From Neomegalonema perideroedes DSM 15528 (GTDB lineage Bacteria; Pseudomonadota; Alphaproteobacteria; Rhodobacterales; Rhodobacteraceae): DNA of 64,000 nt. This document shows, piece by piece, positions 42,485-51,086 of this stretch (its first letter is position 1; the number at the start of each line of letters is the position of its first letter). The position numbers and the translations under genes were made by a program. The DNA is taken from assembly GCF_000374145.1 (NCBI RefSeq), contig NZ_KB893653.1, positions 319,495-383,494 on the forward strand. The letters are read 5' to 3'. The notes below the pieces were generated by a model, which saw nothing but the letters and a program-made list of their open reading frames with translations, was not told the origin of the DNA and made no database searches.

Positions 42485-42509
42485 GGCTCCCGGAACAGGG
42501 AGCCTTTTT
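42485..42509 (+). promoter_or_regulatory. Hairpin with T-run at the start of the NifU-like gene
   Basis: GGCTCCC (42485-42491) pairs perfectly with GGGAGCC (42498-42504) around GGAACA, followed by TTTTT, then C and the ATG at 42511. The 3' arm GGGAG is also the only Shine-Dalgarno for that ATG, 7 bases away. As RNA it can be read as an intrinsic terminator or as a ribosome-binding-site-sequestering hairpin. Confidence 0.6.
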
Positions 42510-42510
42510 C

Positions 42511-42972
42511 ATGTCCGACCTCTCCGCCGACCTCATGGCGCTTTATTCGAAGCGCATCCTCGCGCTGACCGCCGCCATTCCGCATCTGGGGCGTCTGGAG
42601 GCGCCGCAAGCCAGCGTGAGCCGCCGCGCGCCGCTCTGCGGCTCGACGACCGCCGTGGATCTGTCCCTCGGGCCGGACGGGCGCGTCGCGGAATTCGCGC
42701 AGGAGCCCAAAGCCTGCGCCCTCGGACAAGCCTCCTCGGCGATTCTGGGCGGCGGAGTCATCGGCCGCACGCCTGAGGAGCTCGCCGCCGCCCGCGACGC
42801 CCTCAAGGCCATGCTGAAGGAGGGCGCGCCGCCCCCCGAAGGCCCCTTCCATGATCTCGAAGTTCTGACCGCCGCGCGGGGCTACGCCAATCGCCACGCC
42901 TCGATTCTGCTCGCCTTCGAGGCCGCCGCCGAAGCCGCCGCCGAAGCCCGGAAGCGCGATCCGAAAAGTTGA
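42511..42972 (+). CDS. NifU/SufU-N-like iron-sulfur scaffold homologue
   Basis: 153 residues. The pattern is that of Fe-S scaffold N-domains: a first cysteine in PLCGSTTAVDLSL (near residue 43) and a second in KACALGQASSAIL (near 70). The third ligand cysteine expected near residue 110-120 is absent; the region reads ...GYANRHASILLAFEA. It may bind a cluster with His or Asn, or serve as a non-catalytic relative. Stop codon and last residues lie inside repeat A copy 5. Start ATG 42511 has GGGAG in a hairpin. Confidence 0.72.
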   Translation: MSDLSADLMALYSKRILALTAAIPHLGRLEAPQASVSRRAPLCGSTTAVDLSLGPDGRVAEFAQEPKACALGQASSAILGGGVIGRTPEELAAARDALKAMLKEGAPPPEGPFHDLEVLTAARGYANRHASILLAFEAAAEAAAEARKRDPKS

Positions 42973-42999
42973 AAGACTTTTCGGATCAATTGCGCGACC
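42954..42999 (-). repeat. Palindromic repeat family A, copy 5, reaching into a CDS
   Basis: GCGCGAT, CCGAAAAGT (42961-42969), loop TGAAAG, ACTTTTCGG (42976-42984), then ATCAATTGCGCGACC. This is copy 1 in inverted orientation (same arms). The first half encodes the last residues RDPKS of the upstream protein, whose stop is in the loop. Confidence 0.78.
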
Positions 43000-43022
43000 C
43001 GACACAGACCTCCAAAACACGA

Positions 43023-43049
43023 CGCCGCCCCCGGAGGCCGGGAGCGGCG
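43023..43049 (-). terminator. Hairpin downstream of phaB
   Basis: CGCCGCCCCCGG and CCGGGAGCGGCG (43023-43034, 43038-43049) pair around AGG with one mismatch. Read on the minus strand it is followed by GTCGTGTTTTGG, a T-rich run, as expected for the end of a phaA-phaB transcript. Confidence 0.5.
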
Positions 43050-43128
43050 CGCGAAGATCCTGAAGCCTTGAGGCCCTCCGGCATAGGCGAACGACCGGAG
43101 AGGCCTCTCGTCTGCGGGATCGACCCGA

Positions 43129-43854
43129 TCAGATCATGTATTGGCCGCCGTTGGCGGAGAGCGTCGAGCCGGTGACGAAGCCCGCGTCGTCGGAGACGAG
43201 GAAGGACACGGCGCGGGCGATCTCCTCAGGCTCGCCGAGGCGGCCCGCGGGGATCTGCGGAATGATGCGCTCTTTGAGCACCTTCTCGTCGATGGCGCGG
43301 ACCATCTCGGTGCCGATGTAGCCGGGGCAGACGGTGTTGACCGTGATGCCCTTCGCGGCGCCTTCCTGCGCCAGAGCCTTCACGAAGCCGATGTCGCCCG
43401 ATTTGGCGGCGGAGTAATTGACCTGTCCGGCCTGACCCTTCTGGCCGTTGACCGAGGAGATCACCACGATCCGGCCGAAGCCGCGATTGCGCATGCCTTC
43501 CCAGACGGGGCGGGTCACGTTGAACAGGCTGTCGAGATTGGTGCGCAGCACGGCGTTCCACTGATCTTTGGTCATCTTGTGGAAGAAGCCGTCGCGGGTG
43601 ATGCCCGCATTGTTCACCAGCACCTCGACCGGGCCGAGATCGGCCTCGATCTGCGCGATTCCGGCGACGCTGGCGTCATAATCGCCCACGTCCCATTTAT
43701 AGGCCTTGATGCCGGTTTCGGCGGTGAATTTCTGGGCGGCTTCGTCGTTGCCGCCGTAGTTCACGGCGACGGCGAAGCCGTCGGCCTTGAGCCGTTTCGC
43801 GATGGCCGCGCCGATTCCGCGCGTGCCGCCCGTGACAAGAGCCGTTCTCGCCAT
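43129..43854 (-). CDS. phaB: Acetoacetyl-CoA reductase
   Basis: PhaB reduces acetoacetyl-CoA to (R)-3-hydroxybutyryl-CoA with NADPH, supplying PHA monomers. The 241-residue short-chain dehydrogenase has the N-terminal GGTRGIGAAIAKRL, NNAGITRDGFFHKMT, the Ser-Tyr-Lys triad in VISSVNGQKGQAGQ and YSAAKSG, and PGYIGTEMV. The FHKMT and Q-rich segments are typical of PhaB. It lies downstream of phaA on the same strand. Confidence 0.95.
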   Translation of the reverse strand: MARTALVTGGTRGIGAAIAKRLKADGFAVAVNYGGNDEAAQKFTAETGIKAYKWDVGDYDASVAGIAQIEADLGPVEVLVNNAGITRDGFFHKMTKDQWNAVLRTNLDSLFNVTRPVWEGMRNRGFGRIVVISSVNGQKGQAGQVNYSAAKSGDIGFVKALAQEGAAKGITVNTVCPGYIGTEMVRAIDEKVLKERIIPQIPAGRLGEPEEIARAVSFLVSDDAGFVTGSTLSANGGQYMI

Positions 43855-43927
43855 ATGCAGTCCCCTCCCCAGAGAATTTATGAAGTTCTGGCGGAGGCGG
43901 CTTCAGCCGCCCCCGCAGTCGAAAAGG

Positions 43928-45103
43928 TCATTCGCGCTCGACGCAGAGCGCCACGCCCATGCCGCCGCCGATGCAGAGCGTCGCGAGGCCCTTCTTGGCG
44001 TCGCGGCGCTGCATCTCATGGAGCAGCGAGACGAGGATGCGCGCGCCCGAAGCGCCGATCGGGTGCCCGATGGCGATGGCGCCGCCGTTCACGTTGACCT
44101 TGCTCGTGTCCCAGCCGATTTCTTTATTCACGGCGATGGCCTGAGCGGCGAAAGCCTCGTTGGCCTCGACGAGGTCGAGATCCTCATGCTTCCAGCCGGC
44201 CTTCTCCAGCGCCTTGAGCGAGGCGGTGATCGGCCCGACGCCCATGATCGCCGGATCCACGCCGGTGGTGGCCCAGGAGCGGATGGTCGCCAGCGGCTTG
44301 AGTCCGCGCTTGGCGGCCTCCTCCTTGGACATCAGCACCACGACGGCGGCGCCGTCGTTGACGCCCGAGGCGTTGCCCGCCGTGACGGAGCCTTCCTTGT
44401 CGAAGGCGGGGCGCAGTTTGGCCATGCTCTCCGGCGAAGCGTCGTGACGGATGTATTCGTCTTCGGCGACGGTGACGTCGCCCTTCTTGCCGGGGATGAC
44501 GACCGGGACGATCTCATCCTTGAATTTGCCGGCCTTCTGGGCCGCGGAGGCCTTCTGCTGGCTCTTCAGGGCGAATTCGTCCTGTTCGGCGCGGCCGATC
44601 TGGAACTTCTTGGCGACGTTCTCGGCGGTGGTGCCCATATGGTAGCCTTGGAAGGCGTCCAGCAGGCCGTCGCGGAGCATGGTGTCGAGCAGCTTCATCT
44701 CGCCCATCTTCACGCCGTTGCGCAGATAGGCGGCGTGCTGGGCCTGGCTCATGCTCTCCTGGCCGCCCGCGACCACGATGTCGTCGTCGCCGGCGAGGAT
44801 GTGCTGATAGCCGAGCGCCACGGCGCGGAGCCCCGAGCCGCAGAGCTGGTTGATGCCCCAGGCGGGCGTCTCGACGGGCAGGCCGGCGTTGACCGAAGCC
44901 TGACGCGCCGGGTTCTGGCCCTGTCCGGTGGTGAGGATCTGGCCGAGAATGACTTCGTCCACGTCGGCCGGGCTGACCTGCGCGCGCTCGAGCGCCGCCT
45001 TGACCGCGATCTCTCCGAGCTTATGCGCGGGCAGGCTCGACAGGGCGCCGCCGAAGCTGCCGACAGGCGTGCGCGCCGCGCCGACGATGACCACTTCCGT
45101 CAT
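43928..45103 (-). CDS. phaA: Acetyl-CoA C-acetyltransferase (beta-ketothiolase)
   Basis: PhaA condenses two acetyl-CoA to acetoacetyl-CoA. The 391 residues have the nucleophile Cys in [15 protein letters not shown] (near residue 88), the [19 protein letters not shown] histidine motif and [13 protein letters not shown] with the general-base cysteine. [29 protein letters not shown] and NGG are also present. Length is normal. It is followed after 73 bases by phaB, giving the usual PHA monomer pathway. Confidence 0.96.
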   Translation of the reverse strand: MTEVVIVGAARTPVGSFGGALSSLPAHKLGEIAVKAALERAQVSPADVDEVILGQILTTGQGQNPARQASVNAGLPVETPAWGINQLCGSGLRAVALGYQHILAGDDDIVVAGGQESMSQAQHAAYLRNGVKMGEMKLLDTMLRDGLLDAFQGYHMGTTAENVAKKFQIGRAEQDEFALKSQQKASAAQKAGKFKDEIVPVVIPGKKGDVTVAEDEYIRHDASPESMAKLRPAFDKEGSVTAGNASGVNDGAAVVVLMSKEEAAKRGLKPLATIRSWATTGVDPAIMGVGPITASLKALEKAGWKHEDLDLVEANEAFAAQAIAVNKEIGWDTSKVNVNGGAIAIGHPIGASGARILVSLLHEMQRRDAKKGLATLCIGGGMGVALCVERE

Positions 45104-45205
45104 TGAGCTTTCTCCCTCAAGAGCGCTTCATTCGGGGAATGCCGCGGCAAGCCCGAAGAGCGCAAGATAATTGCGTTCGCCTGCGCGGATACTGCGTCAG
45201 GGCGT

Positions 45206-46594
45206 CTAGGGCCGCAAGGGGGTTTCTGGCGCCGGGGCGCCCTTTTCGCGGGAGCGCCTTTTGCGGCGCGGGACGGCGCGCGCCTCGCCTGTACGGTCTG
45301 CGAAAAAAGCCGCCAGGGGCCGCCAGAGCTTCTCCGAGGCGCCGCCGCCGACGATCAGGCCGACATGTCCGGCGTTCGCCTCCAGAATCTCGGCGCGGGG
45401 CAGAGCTTCGGCGAGAGGGCGCGTCGCGGCGGGGGGCGCCACCACGTCGCGGACGCCGGAGGCCACCAGAACCGGGCGGTCGTAGCGCCGCGGCGCCACG
45501 AGATGATCGCCCAGACGCCAAAGGCCCCGATGAGGCTCGCCCTTGAGAAACCAGTCGTGGAAGGCCTCGCGGGCCACTTTGGGCGCCAGAGGAACGCCGT
45601 CGTTGGCCCAATCCTCAAGGGCCACGAAGAGCCGGGCTTCGAAGCTGAAGGGATCGAGGGCGGCGAAATCGCGGAATTTGCGCGCCGCCGTCCAAGGATC
45701 GCGCAGGGCGAAGAGCGTCTGGAGCGCCTCGCCCGGCGCCGCGCCGAAGATCGCCGCCGAAGCCTCCAGCCCCGCCGAGATCTCGGGCGCCTTGCGCCGC
45801 AGGCCCTCCAGACCGGGCATATGCCGGAAGTCCCAAGGCGCCGCCACCGCCGCGAAGCGCCGCGCCAGTCCCGGATCCAGCGAAAGCGCCCCCACGCAGA
45901 GCGGCCCCGCCATGCAATAGCCCATCAGCGCCGGAGCCTCGCCGCCGATCTCCGCCGCCGCCCGCAAGGCCGGCGCCAGACGCTCGCGGGCGTAGCCCTC
46001 CAGCCCGAGCCGCAGATCCTCGCCCGAGGGCTCGCCCCAGTCGAGCAGCAGCGCCCGCAGGCCCGAGCGCGCCATGCCCGCCATGAAGCTGCGCTCGTCC
46101 ATCAGATCCAGCACCGTCGCCCGGTTCACCAGAGAAGGCGCCACCACGAGGATCGGCCCTTCGCCGCCGTAATCCAGCAGCCGCGCGCCGCCCGCGCTCC
46201 AGAGCGCGGGCCGCTCCAGACGGCGCGGCGGCAGAGGATGGCGCTGATAGGCCTCGATCCCCGCCAGAACCGCCGCCGCCTCGTCGAGCAGCGCCTTCAG
46301 CCGCTCGGGCGCCTGCAGAGGGTCGGCGCGGGGCTCGCCGCGCAGCGCCAGAAAAGGGCCGAGCAGAGCCAGAGCGATGGGAATGGGCCAGCCGCGCCGG
46401 TCGCGCCCCGGCGGCAAGGGCGGCGGAGAGGAGGGGGGCGGCGGAGCGGAAGGGCGGGGAGCGCCTTGCGGCGGGCGCGAAGGAAAGGAGCCTCCCCTCT
46501 GCGTCCCGCCGCCCTGCGCTCCGCCCTCCGCGCTCCGGGAGAGAGCGGCGGGGCGGGGCGGGGCGGCGCCCAGCGCGGAATCCCCTTGAGTCAC
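45206..46594 (-). CDS. phaC: PhaC-like polyhydroxyalkanoate synthase, short atypical
   Basis: PHA synthases polymerise 3-hydroxyacyl-CoA on granules. From GTG 46594 (GGGGA 5 bases upstream) the protein has 462 residues. The first about 120 residues are Pro/Gly/Ala/Arg-rich low complexity and probably disordered. The alpha/beta-hydrolase core follows. The nucleophile motif is GYCMAG, in place of the usual GYCxGG lipase-like box. The Asp is in ASGVRDVVAP and the His in ANAGHVGLIVG. The core is about 340 residues, shorter than class I synthases. It could be a class III-like synthase or a depolymerase-like relative. Confidence 0.72.
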   Translation of the reverse strand: MTQGDSALGAAPPRPAALSRSAEGGAQGGGTQRGGSFPSRPPQGAPRPSAPPPPSSPPPLPPGRDRRGWPIPIALALLGPFLALRGEPRADPLQAPERLKALLDEAAAVLAGIEAYQRHPLPPRRLERPALWSAGGARLLDYGGEGPILVVAPSLVNRATVLDLMDERSFMAGMARSGLRALLLDWGEPSGEDLRLGLEGYARERLAPALRAAAEIGGEAPALMGYCMAGPLCVGALSLDPGLARRFAAVAAPWDFRHMPGLEGLRRKAPEISAGLEASAAIFGAAPGEALQTLFALRDPWTAARKFRDFAALDPFSFEARLFVALEDWANDGVPLAPKVAREAFHDWFLKGEPHRGLWRLGDHLVAPRRYDRPVLVASGVRDVVAPPAATRPLAEALPRAEILEANAGHVGLIVGGGASEKLWRPLAAFFADRTGEARAVPRRKRRSREKGAPAPETPLRP

Positions 46595-46660
46595 GCGATC
46601 CCCAATTCTCGCTCCGCCGCGCGCTTTTGCGCGGATCGGGATTTCTTGTTGCAATTTTCT

Positions 46661-46674
46661 CTCGCAAATGCGAG
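46661..46674. promoter_or_regulatory. Candidate PhaR operator
   Basis: The perfect palindrome CTCGCA-AA-TGCGAG lies in the 190-base divergent phaC-phaR region, next to TTGTTGCAA (46647-46655). PhaR proteins are known to bind TGC/GCA-type palindromes upstream of phasin and phaR genes. A binding site is inferred from position and symmetry. Confidence 0.5.
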
Positions 46675-46784
46675 ATTTCCCGGCAGTTTTCGCGCCGTAG
46701 AACGCCCGCACGAACGCCCGCCGCGCCAAACCCCGGGTTAGGGCGCCTCTTCGCGTTCTCCGCTCAAGGAAGGGCAGTTCCGCC

Positions 46785-47393
46785 GTGTCCACCGACGCAT
46801 CCAAGTCCGATCCGATCACCATCAAAAAATACGCGAACCGGCGCCTCTACAACACAGCCGCCAGCAGCTACGTGACCTTGGAGACTCTCTCGGGCATGGT
46901 CAAGGAGGGCGTGGACTTCGTCGTCTACGACGCCAAGACCGGCGACGACATCACGCGCTCCGTGCTCGCTCAGATCATCTTCGACGAAGAAGCCAAGGGC
47001 GAGAACCTTCTCCCCATCAATTTCCTGCGTCAGCTCATCCGCTTCTACGGCGACAGCCTCCAAGGCTTCCTGCCCGCCTATCTGGAGATGAGCCTCAACA
47101 GCTTCGCGCATAATCAGGAGCAGGTCCGCTCTCAGATGACCCGCGCCTTCAGCCCCGAAAAGGGCATTCAGGCGATGCAGAACCTCGCCCGCCAGAATAT
47201 GGAATGGTATCAGAAGACCATGAGCATGTTCGCGCCCTTCAGCATGATGGGCGGAGCCGGGGCGGCTCAGCCCTTCGCGCCGCCTCCGGCCGAGAAGCGC
47301 GAGGCCTCGCGCACCGAGATCGAGGATCTGCGGGCGCAGGTCGAGGCCATGGCGGCGGCCCTCGCGGCCATCGCCAAAGACAAGATCGACTGA
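46785..47393 (+). CDS. phaR: Polyhydroxyalkanoate synthesis repressor PhaR
   Basis: PhaR binds DNA and PHA granules and represses phasin and its own gene until granules form. The 202 residues start with the conserved PHB/PHA DNA-binding domain: IKKYANRRLYNTAASSYVTLETL, followed by DFVVYDAKTGDDITRSVLAQIIFDEE. The second PHB-accumulation domain (LPINFLRQLIRFYGDSLQGFLPAYLEMSLNSF) and a helical C-terminus follow. The GTG start at 46785 has AAGGAAGGG upstream. Divergent from phaC. A terminator follows at 47438. Confidence 0.95.
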   Translation: MSTDASKSDPITIKKYANRRLYNTAASSYVTLETLSGMVKEGVDFVVYDAKTGDDITRSVLAQIIFDEEAKGENLLPINFLRQLIRFYGDSLQGFLPAYLEMSLNSFAHNQEQVRSQMTRAFSPEKGIQAMQNLARQNMEWYQKTMSMFAPFSMMGGAGAAQPFAPPPAEKREASRTEIEDLRAQVEAMAAALAAIAKDKID

Positions 47394-47437
47394 TCCGCCC
47401 TCCTCCGCGCGCGGCGCAGGGGATGAGGCCGACGTGA

Positions 47438-47469
47438 AAAGGGGCGGCTCCGTCGGGAGCCGCCCCTTT
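47438..47469. terminator. Bidirectional terminator between phaR and the MFS gene
   Basis: A perfect 14-bp stem AAAGGGGCGGCTCC/GGAGCCGCCCCTTT (47438-47451 with 47456-47469) with loop GTCG lies between convergent genes. The terminal A and T runs give U-tracts in both directions. Confidence 0.9.
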
Positions 47470-47482
47470 ATGCTTGCGCCGA

Positions 47483-48745
47483 TCAGGCGGGGGCGAGCCC
47501 GCCCTGGCCGCCCCGGCTCGGGGGCGGCGTCTCCCGGATGGGCAGATGCACGATGGCGGAGAGCGCCCCGACTCCGACGCCCACCCACCAGACCAAGGTG
47601 TAGGAGCCGTAGGCGTCGTAGAAGGCGCCGCCCAGCCAGACGCCCATGAAGCCGCCGAGCTGATGGCTCAGGAAGATCACGCCGTAGAGCGTGCCCATAT
47701 ATTTCAGGCCGTAGAGATCGGCCACGATGCCCGAGGTCAGCGGCACGGTGGCCAGCCAAAGCGAGCCCATCAAGGCGCTGAAGATCAGCACGGTGGTCGG
47801 GGTCATGGGGGTCATGATGAACCAGGCCCCGACGATCGTCCGCGCGGCGTAGATCCCGGCCAGCAGATATTTCTTGCTATATTTCGCCCCGAGCCTCCCG
47901 GCGAGGATGGTCCCGACCACGTTCATCACGCCGATCACCGCGATGGCTTGGGCGCCCAAAGCCGCAGCCCCTTCGCCGAGGATCGGGCCGCAGATCTCGG
48001 TCACGAAGGCCGGAAAATGCGCCGTGATGAAGGCCAGCTGATAGCCGCAGGAGAAGAAGCCGATGAAGAGCAGCCAATAGGTCGGATCGCGGAAGGCGCG
48101 CCCGAGGACTTGGCCCATCGGCTCCTCCTGCGCGTCGGCGACCTTGGGCGGGCCCTTCACAAAGGGCGTCAGCAGGAGCATGAGCAGCGCCAGCCCCGCG
48201 AAGATCGCCAGCGTGACGCGCCAATCCGTGGCGCGCTGCAGCCATTCCGCCAGCGGCGGCACGACGACTTGTCCGAGCGACCCCGCCGCCGTCACCAGCC
48301 CGAGGATCTGGCTGCGCTTCTCGGGCGGCGCGATGCGCCCGACCACCGCCAGCACCACGCCGAAGCCCGTGCCCGCCACGCCCAGACCCACCAGCAGGCC
48401 CGCGCCCAGCGCCTGCTCGCCGGGCGTCATGGCTGTCGAGGAGAGCCAAAGGCCGAGCGCGTAGAAGAGCGCGCCCGCCGTCAGGGCTTTGCGGTCGCCG
48501 TAGCGGTCGGCGGCCATGCTGAAGAGCGGCTGCGCCAGACCCCAGACCAGATTCTGAATCGCCAAAGCGAAGGAGAATTCCGAACGCGGCCAATTCATTT
48601 CGGCGGCGATGGGCGTCTGAAAGACGCCGAATCCGGCCCGCAGGCCGAAGGAGAGCAGCAGGATCGCCGAACCGGCGAGCAGGACGGGCCAGATCGGCGC
48701 GGCCGGATCTGCGGCCCGCTGGACGGGCGAAGCGGAGGCGGACAT
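47483..48745 (-). CDS. Major facilitator superfamily transporter
   Basis: 420 residues with twelve predicted membrane helices. The conserved loop 2-3 region reads MAADRYGDRKALTAGALFYALG, and GLGVAGTGFGVVLAVVGRIAPPEKRSQILGLVTAAGSLGQ appears in the fourth-fifth helices. The central loop (PFVKGPPKVADAQEEPMG) separates two six-helix halves. The overall look is that of an OxlT-like or monocarboxylate/oxalate-type carrier, but the substrate is not decided by sequence. No operon partner; it converges with phaR. Confidence 0.82.
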   Translation of the reverse strand: MSASASPVQRAADPAAPIWPVLLAGSAILLLSFGLRAGFGVFQTPIAAEMNWPRSEFSFALAIQNLVWGLAQPLFSMAADRYGDRKALTAGALFYALGLWLSSTAMTPGEQALGAGLLVGLGVAGTGFGVVLAVVGRIAPPEKRSQILGLVTAAGSLGQVVVPPLAEWLQRATDWRVTLAIFAGLALLMLLLTPFVKGPPKVADAQEEPMGQVLGRAFRDPTYWLLFIGFFSCGYQLAFITAHFPAFVTEICGPILGEGAAALGAQAIAVIGVMNVVGTILAGRLGAKYSKKYLLAGIYAARTIVGAWFIMTPMTPTTVLIFSALMGSLWLATVPLTSGIVADLYGLKYMGTLYGVIFLSHQLGGFMGVWLGGAFYDAYGSYTLVWWVGVGVGALSAIVHLPIRETPPPSRGGQGGLAPA

Positions 48746-49038
48746 GAGGAGGCGGCCTTTCGAACAAGAGGCGTCCCGGAGGCGGCTGCGGCGTCGCGCT
48801 GGAGGCGTCTCGTCATGAGGAATCCGCAGAAGCTTAGACCGCCCGCGCAGGTCGCGCCATAGGATTTCCGGCGGGTTTTCGGATGAGCGCGCCGGTTCTC
48901 CTCGCGAGCCTGCGCCGCCTGAACCTCCAGAATCGAACGGAGCCTGCGCGAGATTCGTCAGGCTCTGTTCGAAAATGCGCCTTGGCTCGCGCTCCGGTTC
49001 GTCGTCTAAAGAAGAAAAGACGCGATGGAGGAGCGCCC

Positions 49039-50184
49039 ATGATCGATTTCACTCTCAGCGAAGAGCAAGCCGCCATCCGCGAGATGGCCGAAGCCTTCGC
49101 CCTCGCGGAGATCGCCCCCAAGGCCCTCGAATGGGACGCGGAGAAGCATTTCCCTCTCGACGTGCTGGCGGCGGCGGGCGAACTCGGCCTCGGCGCGATC
49201 TACACCCGCGACGACGTGGGCGGGACGGGCCTCGGGCGCATGGAGGCCGCGCTCATCTTCGAGGCGCTCGCCAAGGGCTGCCCGACGCTGGCGGCCTATG
49301 TCTCGATCCATAATATGTGCTGCTGGATGATCGACGCCTATGGCTCCGAGGCTCAGCGCGCCGAATGGTGCCCGAGGCTCGCGACCATGCAGGAGCTGGG
49401 GAGCTATTGCCTCACCGAGCCCGGCGCCGGATCCGACGCGGCGGCGCTCTCGACCAAGGCCGTCCGCGAGGGCGACGAATATGTCCTGACCGGCCAGAAG
49501 CAATTCATCTCCGGGGCGGGAGCCTCGGCGGTTTATGTGGTCATGGCCCGCACCGGAGAGCCGGGACCGAAGGGAATCAGCGCCTTCCTCGTGCCCAAAG
49601 ACGCGCCCGGCCTGAGCTTCGGCGCCAATGAGAAGAAAATGGGCTGGAACGCCCAGCCCACCCGCAGCGTGAATTTCGACAAGGCCCGCATCCCCGCCGC
49701 CAATCTGCTCGGTCAGGAGGGGCGGGGCTTCAACATCGCCATGGCGGGACTCAACGGCGGGCGGATCAACATCGCGGCCTGTTCGCTCGGCGGGGCGCAA
49801 AGGGCGCTGGATCTGACCATCCCTTACTTGCGCGACCGCAAGGCTTTCGGCGGGCCTCTGCTGGATCTGCCGACGATCCGTTTCGAGCTGGCCGACATGG
49901 CCACCGAGATCGAAGCCTCGCGGATGATGCTCTGGCGCGCGGCCACGGCGCTCGACGCCAAGACGCCCGACGCGCCCAAGCTCTGCGCCATGGCCAAGCG
50001 CTTCATCACCGATTCCTGTTTCAGGGTGGCGGATTCCGCGCTCCAGATGCATGGCGGCTACGGCTATCTCTCGGAATATGGGATCGAGAAGATCCTGCGC
50101 GATCTGAGGGTGCATCGCATCCTCGAAGGCTCCAACGAGATCATGCGTCTGGTCGTTTCGCGGGCGCTCGTCGAAGAAGTTTGA
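49039..50184 (+). CDS. Acyl-CoA dehydrogenase, isobutyryl-CoA type
   Basis: 381 residues from the ATG at 49039, with GGAGGAG about 6 bases upstream. Domain features: N-terminal MIDFTLSEEQAAIREMAEAFA, TEPGAGSDAAAL (FAD/substrate site), GQKQFISGAGASAVYVVMA and SLGGAQRALDL. ALQMHGGYGYLSEYGIEKILRD and EGSNEIMRLVV include the catalytic Glu region typical of short-chain/isobutyryl-CoA dehydrogenases. Followed by 3-hydroxyisobutyrate dehydrogenase and an enoyl-CoA hydratase, which places it in valine degradation. Confidence 0.9.
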   Translation: MIDFTLSEEQAAIREMAEAFALAEIAPKALEWDAEKHFPLDVLAAAGELGLGAIYTRDDVGGTGLGRMEAALIFEALAKGCPTLAAYVSIHNMCCWMIDAYGSEAQRAEWCPRLATMQELGSYCLTEPGAGSDAAALSTKAVREGDEYVLTGQKQFISGAGASAVYVVMARTGEPGPKGISAFLVPKDAPGLSFGANEKKMGWNAQPTRSVNFDKARIPAANLLGQEGRGFNIAMAGLNGGRINIAACSLGGAQRALDLTIPYLRDRKAFGGPLLDLPTIRFELADMATEIEASRMMLWRAATALDAKTPDAPKLCAMAKRFITDSCFRVADSALQMHGGYGYLSEYGIEKILRDLRVHRILEGSNEIMRLVVSRALVEEV

Positions 50185-50201
50185 GGGGGAGGAGTAAGGA
50201 T

Positions 50202-51083
50202 ATGGCGAAAATCGCCTTCGTGGGTCTGGGCAATATGGGCGCGCCCATGGCCGCCAATCTGGTCAAGGCCGGACATCGGGTCATCGGCTATGACGCGACC
50301 GAGGCCGCGCGTCAGGCGGCGGTCACGCGGGGCCTGACGGTCGCGGGGACTCTCGCCGAGGCCCTGCGCGAGGCCGAGGCCGTGGTGACCATGCTGCCCA
50401 ACGGCGCCATCGTGCGCAAGGTCTGGGCCGAGATCGCGCAGAATCTCGGGGTGGGGACGCTGGCCATCGACAGCTCCACCATCGACGTGGACAGCGCCGT
50501 GGCCGTGCATGAGCTGCTCGCCGCGCGCGGCGCCCTGACCCTCGACGCGCCGGTTTCGGGCGGCGTCGGCGGCGCCGAGGCCGGGACGCTCACCTTCATG
50601 GTCGGCGGCTCCGAGGCGGCTCTGGAGAAGGGCCGCGCCATTCTGGAGCCCATGGCCGGGCGCATCGTGCCTTGCGGCGGCGCGGGCGCGGGTCAGGCGG
50701 CGAAGATCTGCAACAACATGGCGCTCGGCATTTCGATGATCGCCGCTTGCGAGGCCTTCGCCCTCGGCGAGAAGCTCGGGCTGACCCATCAGGCGCTCTT
50801 CGACGTGTTGTCCACCTCTTCGGGACAATCCTGGTCGGTGAACAGCTATTGTCCGGTGCCCGGCCCGGTGCCAAACTCGCCCGCCAATCGCGATTATAAG
50901 CCCGGATTCGCCGCGGCGCTGATGCTGAAAGATCTGAAGTTGTCTCAGGAGGCGGCGCTCGCGCGCGGCGTCCAGACGCCGCTCGGCGCCGAGGCCGCCC
51001 AGCTTTACGGCATTTTCGAGAAGCTCGGCCATGGCGGTCAGGATTTCTCGGGGATCATCAATTTCCTGCGGGGGAAGCTCTGA
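50202..51083 (+). CDS. mmsB: 3-hydroxyisobutyrate dehydrogenase
   Basis: MmsB oxidises 3-hydroxyisobutyrate to methylmalonate semialdehyde in valine catabolism. The ATG at 50202 gives 293 residues starting MAKIAFVGLGNMGAPMAANLVKAG, a Rossmann dinucleotide fold. DAPVSGGVGGAEAGTLTFMVGG and GAGQAAKICNNMALGISM with the catalytic lysine are present, as is the C-terminal KDLKLSQEAA. Length is normal. Ribosome-binding site AAGGA. In frame with an operon of acyl-CoA dehydrogenase upstream and enoyl-CoA hydratase 3 bases downstream. Confidence 0.94.
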   Translation: MAKIAFVGLGNMGAPMAANLVKAGHRVIGYDATEAARQAAVTRGLTVAGTLAEALREAEAVVTMLPNGAIVRKVWAEIAQNLGVGTLAIDSSTIDVDSAVAVHELLAARGALTLDAPVSGGVGGAEAGTLTFMVGGSEAALEKGRAILEPMAGRIVPCGGAGAGQAAKICNNMALGISMIAACEAFALGEKLGLTHQALFDVLSTSSGQSWSVNSYCPVPGPVPNSPANRDYKPGFAAALMLKDLKLSQEAALARGVQTPLGAEAAQLYGIFEKLGHGGQDFSGIINFLRGKL

Positions 51084-51086
51084 ACC

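Noticed and set aside
46594-46825. Longer start for the PhaC-like protein at 46825
   Set aside because: It would overlap the phaR start and cover the whole divergent promoter, and its extra residues look like intergenic translation. The GTG at 46594 has a reasonable ribosome-binding site.
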